From Candidatus Sumerlaeota bacterium (GTDB taxonomy: Bacteria > Sumerlaeota > Sumerlaeia > JAFGJS01), in the NCBI GenBank assembly GCA_016928995.1, contig JAFGJS010000094.1:1-64000 (forward strand): a DNA stretch of 64,000 bases, given 5' to 3'. Below are positions 34,363-42,841 of this stretch, one piece after another. Both the position numbers and the translations under genes were made by a program. Below the pieces are notes generated by a model. The model was not told the DNA's origin, did not search any database, and saw nothing but the letters and a program-made list of their open reading frames with translations. Each line of letters begins with the position of its first letter. Positions within the stretch are counted from its first letter, which is position 1.

Positions 34363-36030
34363 ATGCGCCCGCGATTGCTGCTGATTTATCTCACTATTGT
34401 GCTCGCCCCGCTGGGCGTGCTGGCCGCACTCGGTATTCGCATGGCCCAAAGCGAGCATCAAAGCACTCAGCAGCAAATCGAACGCTTGCTGCGCGCTTCG
34501 CTGGATTCAAGCAACGCCCTCGCGGAAGAGCACATCGCCAGCGTCCAGCGCGAAATGCAACGGCTGCTGCCCGAACTTTCGGCGGATCGCACGTTGTTGC
34601 GCGAAACCGAACGGCGCCACCCGCGCATTTCGCAAATCTTCCTGCTCGACAACGAAGGGACGTTGTTCCATCCATCGCCGAAGGATCCCTCATTGACTGA
34701 CGATGAGTGGAGTTTCATCGAACGCACGCGGCGAATCTGGCTGGACAAAGACCTTTACACCATGGCCTTGCAGGCTACAGCCGAATCGCAAAGCAAACGG
34801 CAAGTCCAATCCGTCTCAAAATCAACTCTGAACGGCGCAAAAAACGGCGCCACATCGCCCATCGTGGATCTGGACCACGGCGAGTACGACGCCGTGCAAG
34901 GGCCGGTATTCGGCTGGTACCCCTGGTTCTGGGGCCGCACGTTCCATTTCATCTGCTGGTATCGCGATCCGGCGGGCAATGTGATCGGCGCCGAACTGAA
35001 CCGCTCGCGCTTTCTAGCTGACTTGATCGCGCGGCTGCCGCAAACCAATCCGCAAAAACCCGAGCTGCGGGACGGTCTCATCCGCCTGGTGGATTCCGAG
35101 GGGCGCATCATCTATCAATGGGGAATGTACCGCCCCAAGACCAAAGACGAAGAGCCTGTCGTCTGGCGCAACTTATCCAAACCGCTCAACGCATGGCGGT
35201 TTGAGTACTTCGCCTCGCTCGACACGCAATACATCAGCTGGAGCACGCTGTTCAACATCATCACCAGCCTGTTCGCCGGCGCCATGGGGCTGGCTGGCCT
35301 GGCGATCTATTTCTACTATGAAAACACACGCGAGCTGCGCGACGCATCGCAGCGCGTGTCGTTCGTCAATCAGGTCTCGCATGAGCTCAAGACGCCGTTG
35401 ACCAACATCCGCATGTACGCCGAACTGCTGGACGACGAGCTCTTCGAAGAAAACGAAAAGGCGCAGCGCTATGCCGAAATCATCGCGCTGGAAAGCCAGC
35501 GCCTCACGCGGCTGATCAACAACGTGCTGAGCTTCAGCCGGCAGAAACGCCAAAAACTAACGCTGCAACTCAGCCGGCAAAATGTGGACGAGACCATCCG
35601 CGGCGTGATCGAGAACTTCGAGCCGTCGCTCGCCGCCGCTGGCATCGAATGCGAATTCCGCGCCGGAGCGGACGCTGAATGCCTGTTCGATTGCGACGCC
35701 ATTGAGCAGATCATCGGCAACCTGCTGAATAACGTGGAAAAGTATGCTGCGCAAGGCAAGCATGCGTTGATCGAAAGCCGCAAGGACGGTTCGACAGTCA
35801 CGATCACCGTGACCGATCGCGGCCCGGGGATTCCAATGAAGCAACGGGTGAAAATCTTCGAAGCCTTTTACCGCGTCAATGACGGCCTGACCGACGGCGC
35901 GACAGGCACCGGCATCGGCCTCTGGATCTCGCGCGAACTCGCCCGCAAACACGACGGCGATCTCACGATGCTCGACGCCCCCCAAGGCGCAAGTTTCGAG
36001 CTCACCTTCCGCTGCCAGGATTCGGCATGA
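34363..36030 (+). CDS. Membrane sensor histidine kinase
   Basis: A 555-residue kinase. Membrane helix 1 (about 4-24) and helix 2 (about 300-325, FNIITSLFAGAMGLAGLAIYFYY) bracket a periplasmic sensor region of about 270 residues with no family I can name. The dimerisation helix has the phospho-acceptor VSHELKTPLTNIR; the ATPase domain shows NLLNNVEKYA (N-box), DRGPGIP (G1) and GTGIGLWISR (G2). No response regulator is adjacent, so the partner is encoded elsewhere. It is probably co-transcribed with the FHA-GAF-HD-GYP gene, though the Shine-Dalgarno before this ATG is weak. Confidence 0.93.
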   Translation: MRPRLLLIYLTIVLAPLGVLAALGIRMAQSEHQSTQQQIERLLRASLDSSNALAEEHIASVQREMQRLLPELSADRTLLRETERRHPRISQIFLLDNEGTLFHPSPKDPSLTDDEWSFIERTRRIWLDKDLYTMALQATAESQSKRQVQSVSKSTLNGAKNGATSPIVDLDHGEYDAVQGPVFGWYPWFWGRTFHFICWYRDPAGNVIGAELNRSRFLADLIARLPQTNPQKPELRDGLIRLVDSEGRIIYQWGMYRPKTKDEEPVVWRNLSKPLNAWRFEYFASLDTQYISWSTLFNIITSLFAGAMGLAGLAIYFYYENTRELRDASQRVSFVNQVSHELKTPLTNIRMYAELLDDELFEENEKAQRYAEIIALESQRLTRLINNVLSFSRQKRQKLTLQLSRQNVDETIRGVIENFEPSLAAAGIECEFRAGADAECLFDCDAIEQIIGNLLNNVEKYAAQGKHALIESRKDGSTVTITVTDRGPGIPMKQRVKIFEAFYRVNDGLTDGATGTGIGLWISRELARKHDGDLTMLDAPQGASFELTFRCQDSA

Positions 36031-36067
36031 CTATTTGACAAGGATCTTAAGAGAACCTCAAAAATTC

Positions 36068-36140
36068 AACGCAAAGACGCAGAGGGGCAGAGAGATGATA
36101 TACGAGTATTCCTCTGCGCCCCTGCGCCTCTGCGCGATAA
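36068..36140. repeat. MITE-like inverted-repeat element, short empty copy
   Basis: AACGCAAAGACGCAGAGGGG is followed after about 20 nt by its inverted counterpart (CCTCTGCGCCCCTGCGCCTC and onward), giving a compact hairpin. It is the same family as the copies at 9132 and 10461. Confidence 0.75.
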
Positions 36141-36215
36141 AAATACGTTTATGGCTAACATTGCTTTAAGCTGCCGCCAGGAGTTAACTTGGGCGCCCAT
36201 CATTTCGCGATCCAA

Positions 36216-36938
36216 TCATTGTGGCGATAGCACTTCAATGAGTTTCGTGATCTTATCGCTCTTTTTATAATAGTCATAAATAAAATTCAGGAACAAGATC
36301 AGAACATTCCTTTGCTCCGAACTCATATCATCTAATTTTTGGATTTGATCAGTATGAATCATGCTATTGATGAGAGAAAATCCTGCGTCACTATCACGGA
36401 TGTCATATTTCCGGATAAACCAATGCATATACGCAGGCAAATAATATCGATATCCCAAATCGTCAAGAAAAGGGATTCCTCCGACGCCGCTGATATTCTC
36501 AAGATCTTCGTCTTTGACTTCACGCCAATAACGATCAGTATCCTTCTCTCGCATTTTCTTTATTTCTTCACCGGTTGCATAATTATCAATTGCGATTGTT
36601 TGATGCAATGTCACACCGCCGTTTTGTTGATCGTCATGAAATGCCTTTTCGATTTCGTTTATGATCAGAATCGCTTTTTCTTTTTTAATTTCAGATAGCG
36701 CTCGCCAGTTTTCGATTCTTTGCTCATCAGTCGCAGGAGAGCGCACAACGCCTATATAGTATTCTTCGCTCGCGCCAAATTGCATAAAGTTATCCTGGGC
36801 TCGCATGAGTTTAGACATGTAATCAATTGTACCCGGTTTTTCGTCAGTCCAATAGCAAATAGGACACAAACAGTAACTGCCGGGAGTTTGATTTTCAAAA
36901 ACATAATAACCGCAACAGGGACAGGGATATTTCATCAT
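36216..36938 (-). CDS. Cysteine-rich CPCC protein fused to a DUF6714-like domain
   Basis: A 241-residue protein. The N-terminus MMKYPCPCCGYYVF followed by CLCPICYW gives a four-cysteine knuckle of the CPCC type, likely zinc-binding. The C-terminal half (FLDDLGYRYYLPAYMHWFIRKY) resembles the family annotated DUF6714. The track ORF starts 47 codons upstream inside the neighbouring gene; I start at 36938, where GGA lies about 7 nt before the ATG. Function unknown; CPCC proteins are often found in polymorphic-toxin or immunity neighbourhoods, which is a hint only. It is AT-richer than its surroundings and lies 28 bases after the TPR gene on the same strand. Confidence 0.7.
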   Translation of the reverse strand: MMKYPCPCCGYYVFENQTPGSYCLCPICYWTDEKPGTIDYMSKLMRAQDNFMQFGASEEYYIGVVRSPATDEQRIENWRALSEIKKEKAILIINEIEKAFHDDQQNGGVTLHQTIAIDNYATGEEIKKMREKDTDRYWREVKDEDLENISGVGGIPFLDDLGYRYYLPAYMHWFIRKYDIRDSDAGFSLINSMIHTDQIQKLDDMSSEQRNVLILFLNFIYDYYKKSDKITKLIEVLSPQ

Positions 36939-36966
36939 TTTTTTTCCAACTGGGAATAGAACAACG

Positions 36967-38298
36967 CTAATGGCTGTGATTCGAAGATGCGCCCGGCTGA
37001 ATCTTCTCAATGCGCTTTTCAAGTTTTTCGGCATCTTCGTCACGCTTCGTAGCCCGATACAATTTCGCCAGGTTCTCAAGGCTATGGACTAAATCGGGAT
37101 GATCTGAACCCAGCGTCTTTTCCGCGATCGCGAAAGAGCGCTTGTAAAGTGGCTCCGCCTTCGCGTATTGCTCTTGAACGCAGTAGAGTTCGGCCAGGTT
37201 ATTCAGACTTATGCCCACAAAGGGATGGTCCGGTCCCATCGCCTTCTCTCTGAGTTCCAGCGCACGCTTGTAGAGAGACTCGGCCTGCTCGTACTTGCGC
37301 TGCATCTTGTAGAGCTCGGCCAACTTGTCCAGGAAGATGGCCAAATTTTGATTGTCCGGCCCCATCTTCTTCTCCGCGATCGCCAGAGAACGTTTGTAGA
37401 GCAGTCCGGCTTGCTCGTACTGATTCTGTTTTTTGTAGAACTCCGCAAAGTCGTCCAGGATCGTGATTAAATTGAGATTATCCGGCCCCAACGCCTTCTC
37501 TTTGATCGCCAGAATGCGCTGATAAAGCGGTTCTGCCTTCGCATACTGATCCTGGGCGCTGTAAAGCATCGCCAGATCGTTCAGGAGGGCGGCCATAGCG
37601 GGATGATCCGGACCCAACGCCTTCTCTTTGATCTTCAGCGCACGCTGATAAAGCGGTTCAGCCTTCGTGAACTGCTCTTGGATGTAGTAGAGCTTTGCCA
37701 GGTCGTTCAGGTTTGTGGCCACATCGGGATGCTCCGGACCCAGCGCGATCTCGTTTAACTCCAGCGCGCGCTTATAGAGCGGTTCAGCCTTGGGGTACTG
37801 CTTTTGGAGGTAGTAGATCTCAGCCAGGTTCTTCTGGCTCATGGCCACTTCGGGCAGAGCTTTCTCACGGATCTCCTGCACGCGCTTGAAGAGCGGTTCA
37901 GCCTTAGCGTGCTGTTCCTGAATTCGATAGAGCCAGGCCAAATTGTTCAGGTTTGCCGCAACATCAGGATGATCGGGTCCAAGAGTTTTCTCTTGAATTT
38001 CCAGCGCCCGCTTGTAGAGCGGCTCGACTTGCGCGTACTGGCACTGAATCATATAAATCTCGGCCAGTTTGTTTAAACTCGTGACGACGTTGGCATGGTT
38101 AGAATCCGTGTTTTTCTCGGCGACGGCCAGGGCTTGTTGGGCCACAACGATAGCGCGGTCATATGTGCCCGCACTGCAAAGTTCCTCAACCTTCCGATTC
38201 AGCTTGCCCCATTCGTCGCCCTCTCCATCGGCGAACACGGGCAATGTGGCCGGCATGAAAAATAAAAAAACTAATGCAATGGACCGCAAGTAATTCAT
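36967..38298 (-). CDS. Secreted kinesin-light-chain-like TPR protein
   Basis: A 443-residue protein with a signal peptide (SIALVFLFFMPATLPVFA). About nine tandem 42-residue TPR units follow, of the kinesin-light-chain type (consensus A-E-P-L-Y-K-R-A-L-x-I-x-E-K-x-L-G-P-D-H-P-x-V-A-x-x-L-N-N-L-A-x-L-Y). One unit (LPEVAMSQKNLAEIY) is shortened. The repeats are very alike at the DNA level too (126-bp period). Such arrays serve as protein-binding scaffolds. The last codons overlap a 14-bp motif, AAGATGCGCCCGGC, that recurs elsewhere in the window. Confidence 0.88.
   Translation of the reverse strand: MNYLRSIALVFLFFMPATLPVFADGEGDEWGKLNRKVEELCSAGTYDRAIVVAQQALAVAEKNTDSNHANVVTSLNKLAEIYMIQCQYAQVEPLYKRALEIQEKTLGPDHPDVAANLNNLAWLYRIQEQHAKAEPLFKRVQEIREKALPEVAMSQKNLAEIYYLQKQYPKAEPLYKRALELNEIALGPEHPDVATNLNDLAKLYYIQEQFTKAEPLYQRALKIKEKALGPDHPAMAALLNDLAMLYSAQDQYAKAEPLYQRILAIKEKALGPDNLNLITILDDFAEFYKKQNQYEQAGLLYKRSLAIAEKKMGPDNQNLAIFLDKLAELYKMQRKYEQAESLYKRALELREKAMGPDHPFVGISLNNLAELYCVQEQYAKAEPLYKRSFAIAEKTLGSDHPDLVHSLENLAKLYRATKRDEDAEKLEKRIEKIQPGASSNHSH
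36984..36997 (+). repeat. AAGATGCGCCCGGC motif inside TPR gene 3' end
   Basis: An exact copy of a 14-mer also present at 38563-38576 and, inverted, at 41584-41597. Here it lies in the last codons of the TPR gene. Confidence 0.6.
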
Positions 38299-38799
38299 TG
38301 GTTCTCTCTTTCTTTCTGACAGCGATTATGACATGGATGATGCTGCCAGAGGAGCGTTAATTCCAAATTTTCGGCGTATGCCAACTCGATATCATTGCCA
38401 AACGAACGATATTGAAAAAATCCAATAACACTCAATACCATTGATCGAGCTTAATACATTGCAGCAAGCGTTGCAAAGCGCATCCGCCGATTCTACATTG
38501 AAACAGGTGATCACAAGACACAATGTTGTGTCAAACGGATCTTCTAGGAACGTAGCGGGGCAAAGATGCGCCCGGCGAGATCAGGAATTTGCTCAAGTCC
38601 GATCGAAGTGCTTGTTTCTCATTATTCGCTATCGGGATCGGGATCGATTAAACAGGAAACGACTATGGAAAGTTCCTGTCCGCAGGATGCGATCCGCTAA
38701 AAATCGCTTGCCCATGGCTCCGGGAAGCAATAGATTGGCCTCACGTTTCATTCGGGATTGGCCGCTTCATCAACCGCAGCCGTTTGGAGGAGGATTTCC
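38299..38799. other. Intergenic region upstream of the ACT-HAD/fhs operon
   Basis: About 500 bases between divergent genes. It contains the AAGATGCGCCCGGC motif (38563), a short degenerate ATCGGG hexamer run (about 38632-38648, TATCGGGATCGGGATCG) like those of repeat elements elsewhere, and GGAAACGACTATGGAAAGTTCC at about 38655, a small inverted repeat. I looked for ZTP-, glycine-, SAM- and THF-riboswitch signatures, given the downstream fhs, and found none I can support. Confidence 0.45.
38563..38576 (+). repeat. AAGATGCGCCCGGC dispersed motif
   Basis: An exact 14-mer copy, preceded by GGGGCA and followed about 55 nt later by the hexamer run. It probably marks one end of a decayed repeat element. 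Confidence 0.6.
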
Positions 38800-39957
38800 A
38801 TGACACAAGAACATCTCTTTATCGTGCGTGGCGCCGGCAACGACACCGTCGGCCTGGTCGGGAGCATCACAACGCCGATTGCGGAAGCCGGCGGCAATAT
38901 CCTCGATCTGCGGCAGGACGTGCTGCATGGCTTGTTCACGATCTTTCTGGTGGTGGACCTTTCCGGCACACAGCTGCACATGAAAGACCTGGAGACGCTG
39001 ATCGGCGAGATCGCGGAAAAGACCGGACTGGAGCTCGCCGTTGATCGCTACTTTCCGACGCCGGGCGCCCCCAAGACACAGAACATGCTGGCGATTCTGA
39101 TCGGCGGCGACAAGCCCGGCATCATCTCGTCGATGTCCGCGACGCTGGGCAAGTACGGAGTCAACATCGAGCTGGCGGAGGCCATCGGCCGCGAAGGATT
39201 GTTTTTGACCGAGCTGATGACCGACGTTAGCCGTTGCGCGATTCCGGTCGAAAACCTGAAGTCCACCCTCGGTAAACTCATGGCCGGGATGAAAATCCAG
39301 ACGTTCTTTCAAACCGAGGATGTCTACAATAAAAAAAAGCGGATCGTGTTGTTCGACATCGCTGGCAGCTTGCTGCCTGACGCAGTGCTCAACGAGATCA
39401 TCCAGCAAACCGACCTAACACGTGAGGAAATCGCCGCAGCCTACTCGACTGATGCGTTGCCTGCGCTGCAGAAGGCGGCGCAATGCCTCGATGGCGTGCT
39501 CGGCGACACTGTGGATGCAATCAACGCCGGAGTGCGGCCGACCGAGGGCGTGGTGCAGCTGATCCACACGCTGAAAACGCTGGGCTATCGCTGCGTCCTG
39601 ACATCCAATGGATTTTCGCCGTTCATCGCATCAATCCAGCCCAAGCTGGGATTGGACTGCGCCTATGGCGTGCCGCTTAAGATCGATAACGACGAGCAGA
39701 CGGTCATCGGCGAGATCACGCAGGCGGATTGCGACGCGAAGGCGCTGGATCGCGTCATCGCCAGCGTGTCGGCGCAGGAATCGGTTGGGCGCGAGGACAT
39801 CGCGATCATCGACGACAAGGATCTACCTGAGCCGATCGGCATTCGTTTGCAATTCGAGCTGGACAAGTTGCTGGAGCTTTACAACAAACGGGTGCTCAGC
39901 AAGGAGAACATGCTGGGCGTGCTGGGGAGTTTTGGCGTTTTGAAGAGCATAAAGTGA
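38800..39957 (+). CDS. ACT-ACT protein with degenerate SerB-like HAD domain
   Basis: A 385-residue protein; the start is fixed by GGAGGAGG upstream of the ATG (the track ORF is 14 codons longer). Two N-terminal ACT domains (about 1-85 and 95-175; FIVRGAGNDTVGLVGSIT, AILIGGDKPGIISSMSATLG) are of the GcvR/SerB2 type. The C-terminal about 200 residues align with phosphoserine phosphatase: motif I is LFDIAGSL, where the second catalytic aspartate (D-x-D) is alanine; motif II TSNGFS and the motif III lysine (DAKALDRV) are kept, and motif IV is IDDKDLP instead of GDGxND. Likely an amino-acid-binding regulator derived from SerB rather than an active phosphatase. It is 12 bases from fhs and so linked to one-carbon or serine/glycine metabolism. 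Confidence 0.85.
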   Translation: MTQEHLFIVRGAGNDTVGLVGSITTPIAEAGGNILDLRQDVLHGLFTIFLVVDLSGTQLHMKDLETLIGEIAEKTGLELAVDRYFPTPGAPKTQNMLAILIGGDKPGIISSMSATLGKYGVNIELAEAIGREGLFLTELMTDVSRCAIPVENLKSTLGKLMAGMKIQTFFQTEDVYNKKKRIVLFDIAGSLLPDAVLNEIIQQTDLTREEIAAAYSTDALPALQKAAQCLDGVLGDTVDAINAGVRPTEGVVQLIHTLKTLGYRCVLTSNGFSPFIASIQPKLGLDCAYGVPLKIDNDEQTVIGEITQADCDAKALDRVIASVSAQESVGREDIAIIDDKDLPEPIGIRLQFELDKLLELYNKRVLSKENMLGVLGSFGVLKSIK

Positions 39958-39969
39958 GGATCGCTTGAC

Positions 39970-41583
39970 GTGAAATCCGACATTGCCATCGCACAAGAAG
40001 CCGCAAAACTGCCGATTGAAGCCATCGCGGAAAAAATCGGGCTCACTGCAAACGACCTGATCCCCTATGGGCATTACATGGCCAAGACGCCGCTGGATCT
40101 TCCCGCAGCGAGAGACGCGCAGGACGGCAAGCTGATCCTGGTCACGGCCATGACCCCGACGCCCATGGGCGAAGGAAAAACGACGAACACTATCGGCCTG
40201 GGCCAGGCGCTGACGAAAATCGGCAAGAAAACCATGATCGCGATCCGCGAACCTTCGCTGGGGCCTTGCATGGGGTTGAAAGGCGGAGCGGCCGGCGGCG
40301 GATATTCGCAGGTGCTGCCGATGGAGGACATCAACCTGCATTTCACCGGCGACCTGCACGCCGTGACCATCACGCACAACCTGCTCGCCGCGATCATCGA
40401 TAATCATCTGCACCAGAAAAACTCGCCCGAGATTCACCCGCGCCGCGTGGCCTGGAAGCGGGTGATCGACATGAACGACCGCTCGCTGCGCAGCATCATT
40501 CTCGGGCTCGACGGCGCCGGCGTGAATGGCGTGATGCGCGAGGACGGCTTCGAGATCACCGCCGCCTCCGAGATCATGGCGATCCTGTGCCTGGCCCGTG
40601 ACCTGCGCGATCTGAAGGAAAGAATGGGCCGGGTGATCGCGGGCTACGATTCAATGCGCAAGCCCGTCACCGCCGCCGATCTGCGCGTGAACGGCGCCAT
40701 GGCCGCGCTGATGAAAAACGCGATTCAACCCAACCTGGCGCAAACCATCGAGGGCGTGCCGACCTTCGTGCACGGCGGACCGTTCGCCAACATCGCGCAC
40801 GGCTGCAACACGCTGATCGCGACGAAAATGGCCTTGCGCCTCGCCGATTACACCGTCACCGAAGCGGGTTTCGGCGCCGACCTGGGCGCGGAAAAATTCT
40901 TCCACATCAAATGCCGCGCCGGGAACCTGAATCCGGCGGCGGTCGTGCTGGTGGTGACATCGCGCGCATTCAGCATGCACGGCATCGAGAATGTGCTGAA
41001 GCACGTCGAGAACGTCCGGCACTTTAAGCTGCCCGTCGTGATCTCGATCAACCGTTTCCTCGACGATAGCATTGAATATCTGGTGCACATTAAAAAACTC
41101 TGCGAGGATAACGGCGTCGAGGCCTCTATCACGGACTTCCGCGAGGCAGGCAGCGACGGCGGCGTCGAACTCGCGGAGAAGGTTTGCGCCCTGTGCGAAT
41201 CCCCGTCGCAGATTGAATATCTGTACGAGCTGGATGCGGGAATCGCCGAGAAAATCGAAACCGTCGCCCGGAAAATTTACGGCGCTGGCGACGTTGAGTT
41301 TTCCGCGGAAGCCACGCGCGCGATCAAGCAGATTGAAAACCTGGGGTATGGCGGACTGCCGGTCTGCATGGCGAAGACGCCCGCCTCCCTGACCGACGAT
41401 CCCAAGGTTCCCGGTTGCCCGAAGGATTTCACCATCACGATCACCTCGGCCCGCGTCTCGGCCGGAGCGGGCTTTGTCGTCGCCTACTGCGGAAAAATCA
41501 TGACCATGCCCGGCCTGCCCAAAGAACCCGCCGCCCTCAGCATCGACATCGACGACCAAGGCAATATTTCAGGCTTGTTTTAA
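39970..41583 (+). CDS. fhs: Formate--tetrahydrofolate ligase
   Basis: Makes 10-formyl-tetrahydrofolate from formate, ATP and THF. Seen: the P-loop-like TPMGEGKTT near residue 60, LGPCMGLKGGAAGGGYSQV, the EPSLGP loop, FVHGGPFANIAHGC and the C-terminal GDVEFSAEA region. 537 residues is slightly short of the usual about 555. It starts with GTG, preceded by GAGGA at about 9 nt, 12 bases after the ACT-HAD stop, so the two are one operon. folD is not in the window. A stem-loop follows. Confidence 0.97.
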   Translation: MKSDIAIAQEAAKLPIEAIAEKIGLTANDLIPYGHYMAKTPLDLPAARDAQDGKLILVTAMTPTPMGEGKTTNTIGLGQALTKIGKKTMIAIREPSLGPCMGLKGGAAGGGYSQVLPMEDINLHFTGDLHAVTITHNLLAAIIDNHLHQKNSPEIHPRRVAWKRVIDMNDRSLRSIILGLDGAGVNGVMREDGFEITAASEIMAILCLARDLRDLKERMGRVIAGYDSMRKPVTAADLRVNGAMAALMKNAIQPNLAQTIEGVPTFVHGGPFANIAHGCNTLIATKMALRLADYTVTEAGFGADLGAEKFFHIKCRAGNLNPAAVVLVVTSRAFSMHGIENVLKHVENVRHFKLPVVISINRFLDDSIEYLVHIKKLCEDNGVEASITDFREAGSDGGVELAEKVCALCESPSQIEYLYELDAGIAEKIETVARKIYGAGDVEFSAEATRAIKQIENLGYGGLPVCMAKTPASLTDDPKVPGCPKDFTITITSARVSAGAGFVVAYCGKIMTMPGLPKEPAALSIDIDDQGNISGLF

Positions 41584-41597
41584 GCCGGGCGCATCTT
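41584..41597 (-). repeat. AAGATGCGCCCGGC dispersed motif (inverted copy)
   Basis: The complement of the motif begins directly after the fhs stop codon; on the minus strand it is preceded by GTTTTGCC, as in the terminus of the hexamer-repeat elements (GGCAAAGCCAAGA). Confidence 0.65.
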
Positions 41598-41619
41598 GGC
41601 AAAACTACATCTTGGGAAA

Positions 41620-41656
41620 ACAGCCATTATTGAACCGAAGGGACAATATTGGCTGT
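41620..41656 (+). terminator. Stem-loop downstream of fhs
   Basis: ACAGCCATTATTG pairs with CAATATTGGCTGT at 12 of 13 positions around an 11-nt loop. There is no U-run afterwards, so terminator function is only probable. Confidence 0.5.
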
Positions 41657-41729
41657 CGTCAAGATAGGCCCGTTGTCCACAGCAACAACCGATCCGATAT
41701 AATAACTTTTTCGGTACTTAGGAGAATAA

Positions 41730-42572
41730 ATGCCAATGGCCGTAGTTAAATATACAATAGTTTTTGAATCGAGAAATGGCAGGCGCAAACTCTTCAAATT
41801 ATGGTTCGGAGCTGACGGTTCGTATTACGTTACTGTTCCCTATCATTCGGCAAAAAAGGCAATACTTTTTAAGCAAACAGTAAATTATGCTACATCGGCT
41901 TGGCGCACCGTCGATGATGGCGATTGGATACCTGTCGAACAAGCGATCGATATCGCATCCGCAGACGACGCTCGCATTAAATTATCTCACCATCCGGATG
42001 GGTTTCTTCAGTTTTCGGGAAAGGGCATCCTCTCTGGCAGAAACTCAGATGCTTCTGCAAAGGGCATAGGAACTCTATCATGGCCCTTGAAGCAGGGATG
42101 CCATGGCCCAGCTTTCAGTGTCACGATCAGTGGTGTAGATGATTTTGAGTCTGCGGATACATGTAATGATTTATTCTGTTTATTTCGCGAAACAGATTTG
42201 ACAGTTATCCCCGGAGTAGGTCCCCTTGTAATTGAAGGCCATTACTTCCCAGTGATGTGGCGACGATTTGTACAAACTCATTCCGATGGATCAAAGACGA
42301 TCCCAATTGTTCATCCATCAGGCGCAGTGCTCAACCTTCGTGTCTTGCTACCTTCTGATAAGTGTCCTATTGGTGGATTTTTTGGATTAGATATCTTCGG
42401 AAATCTCGGAACGTTCGAGGGGACATTGTCCAAATCCGGATTTGCATTATCAAGTTCAACAGGGAATGTCCGTATGAATGAGCATGGACAAAAAATCGGG
42501 GATGGGCTGTATTGTTTTTATCCTCGCCCTGACGGAATATGTAAATATAGAAGCATCGATTATCCTCAATGA
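41730..42572 (+). CDS. Hypothetical protein, AT-rich orphan
   Basis: A 280-residue protein I do not recognise. It has no signal peptide or membrane helix. Composition is beta-rich with many Gly, Phe and Ser (FSVTISGVDDFES, GGFFGLDIFGNLGTFEGTLS). GGAG is placed about 6 nt before the ATG, which supports translation. The codon use and base composition are clearly AT-richer than fhs upstream and the GT39 gene downstream, suggesting acquisition. Beyond its stop codon the same frame stays open for 48 further codons (GRHKQLGPQNYKFKSH and onward), which may be chance or a remnant. A defence or toxin-related role is possible but has no direct evidence. Confidence 0.6.
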   Translation: MPMAVVKYTIVFESRNGRRKLFKLWFGADGSYYVTVPYHSAKKAILFKQTVNYATSAWRTVDDGDWIPVEQAIDIASADDARIKLSHHPDGFLQFSGKGILSGRNSDASAKGIGTLSWPLKQGCHGPAFSVTISGVDDFESADTCNDLFCLFRETDLTVIPGVGPLVIEGHYFPVMWRRFVQTHSDGSKTIPIVHPSGAVLNLRVLLPSDKCPIGGFFGLDIFGNLGTFEGTLSKSGFALSSSTGNVRMNEHGQKIGDGLYCFYPRPDGICKYRSIDYPQ

Positions 42573-42841
42573 GTATCATTACTTAAGCCGAACCAAGCGT
42601 TTCTGGGGAGACACAAACAGCTCGGCCCGCAGAACTACAAGTTCAAAAGTCATCTTGCCAAGTCCCAAAGACATCTTGAGTATCTTCCAGGTATTTCCAA
42701 AAAGCCAGCGGGACGCTGACGCTACATGTTTTCAACGATCTGCTAAAAGATAAATGTCGCCATCGATCAGGATCGATGCGTCTATTAAAGGCGCATTGCT
42801 TGCTTGCAAAGCGTTCGGGGCGTTTGCAGAATGCTTACGCT

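Noticed and set aside
36967-38298. Possible minisatellite or CRISPR-like array with 126-bp period
   Set aside because: The period is a multiple of three, the frame is open throughout and the repeats translate to TPR units, so it is a coding repeat.
38299-38799. Riboswitch upstream of the ACT-HAD/fhs operon (ZTP, glycine, SAM or THF class)
   Set aside because: None of the conserved core sequences of those classes could be found by eye, although the position would suit one.
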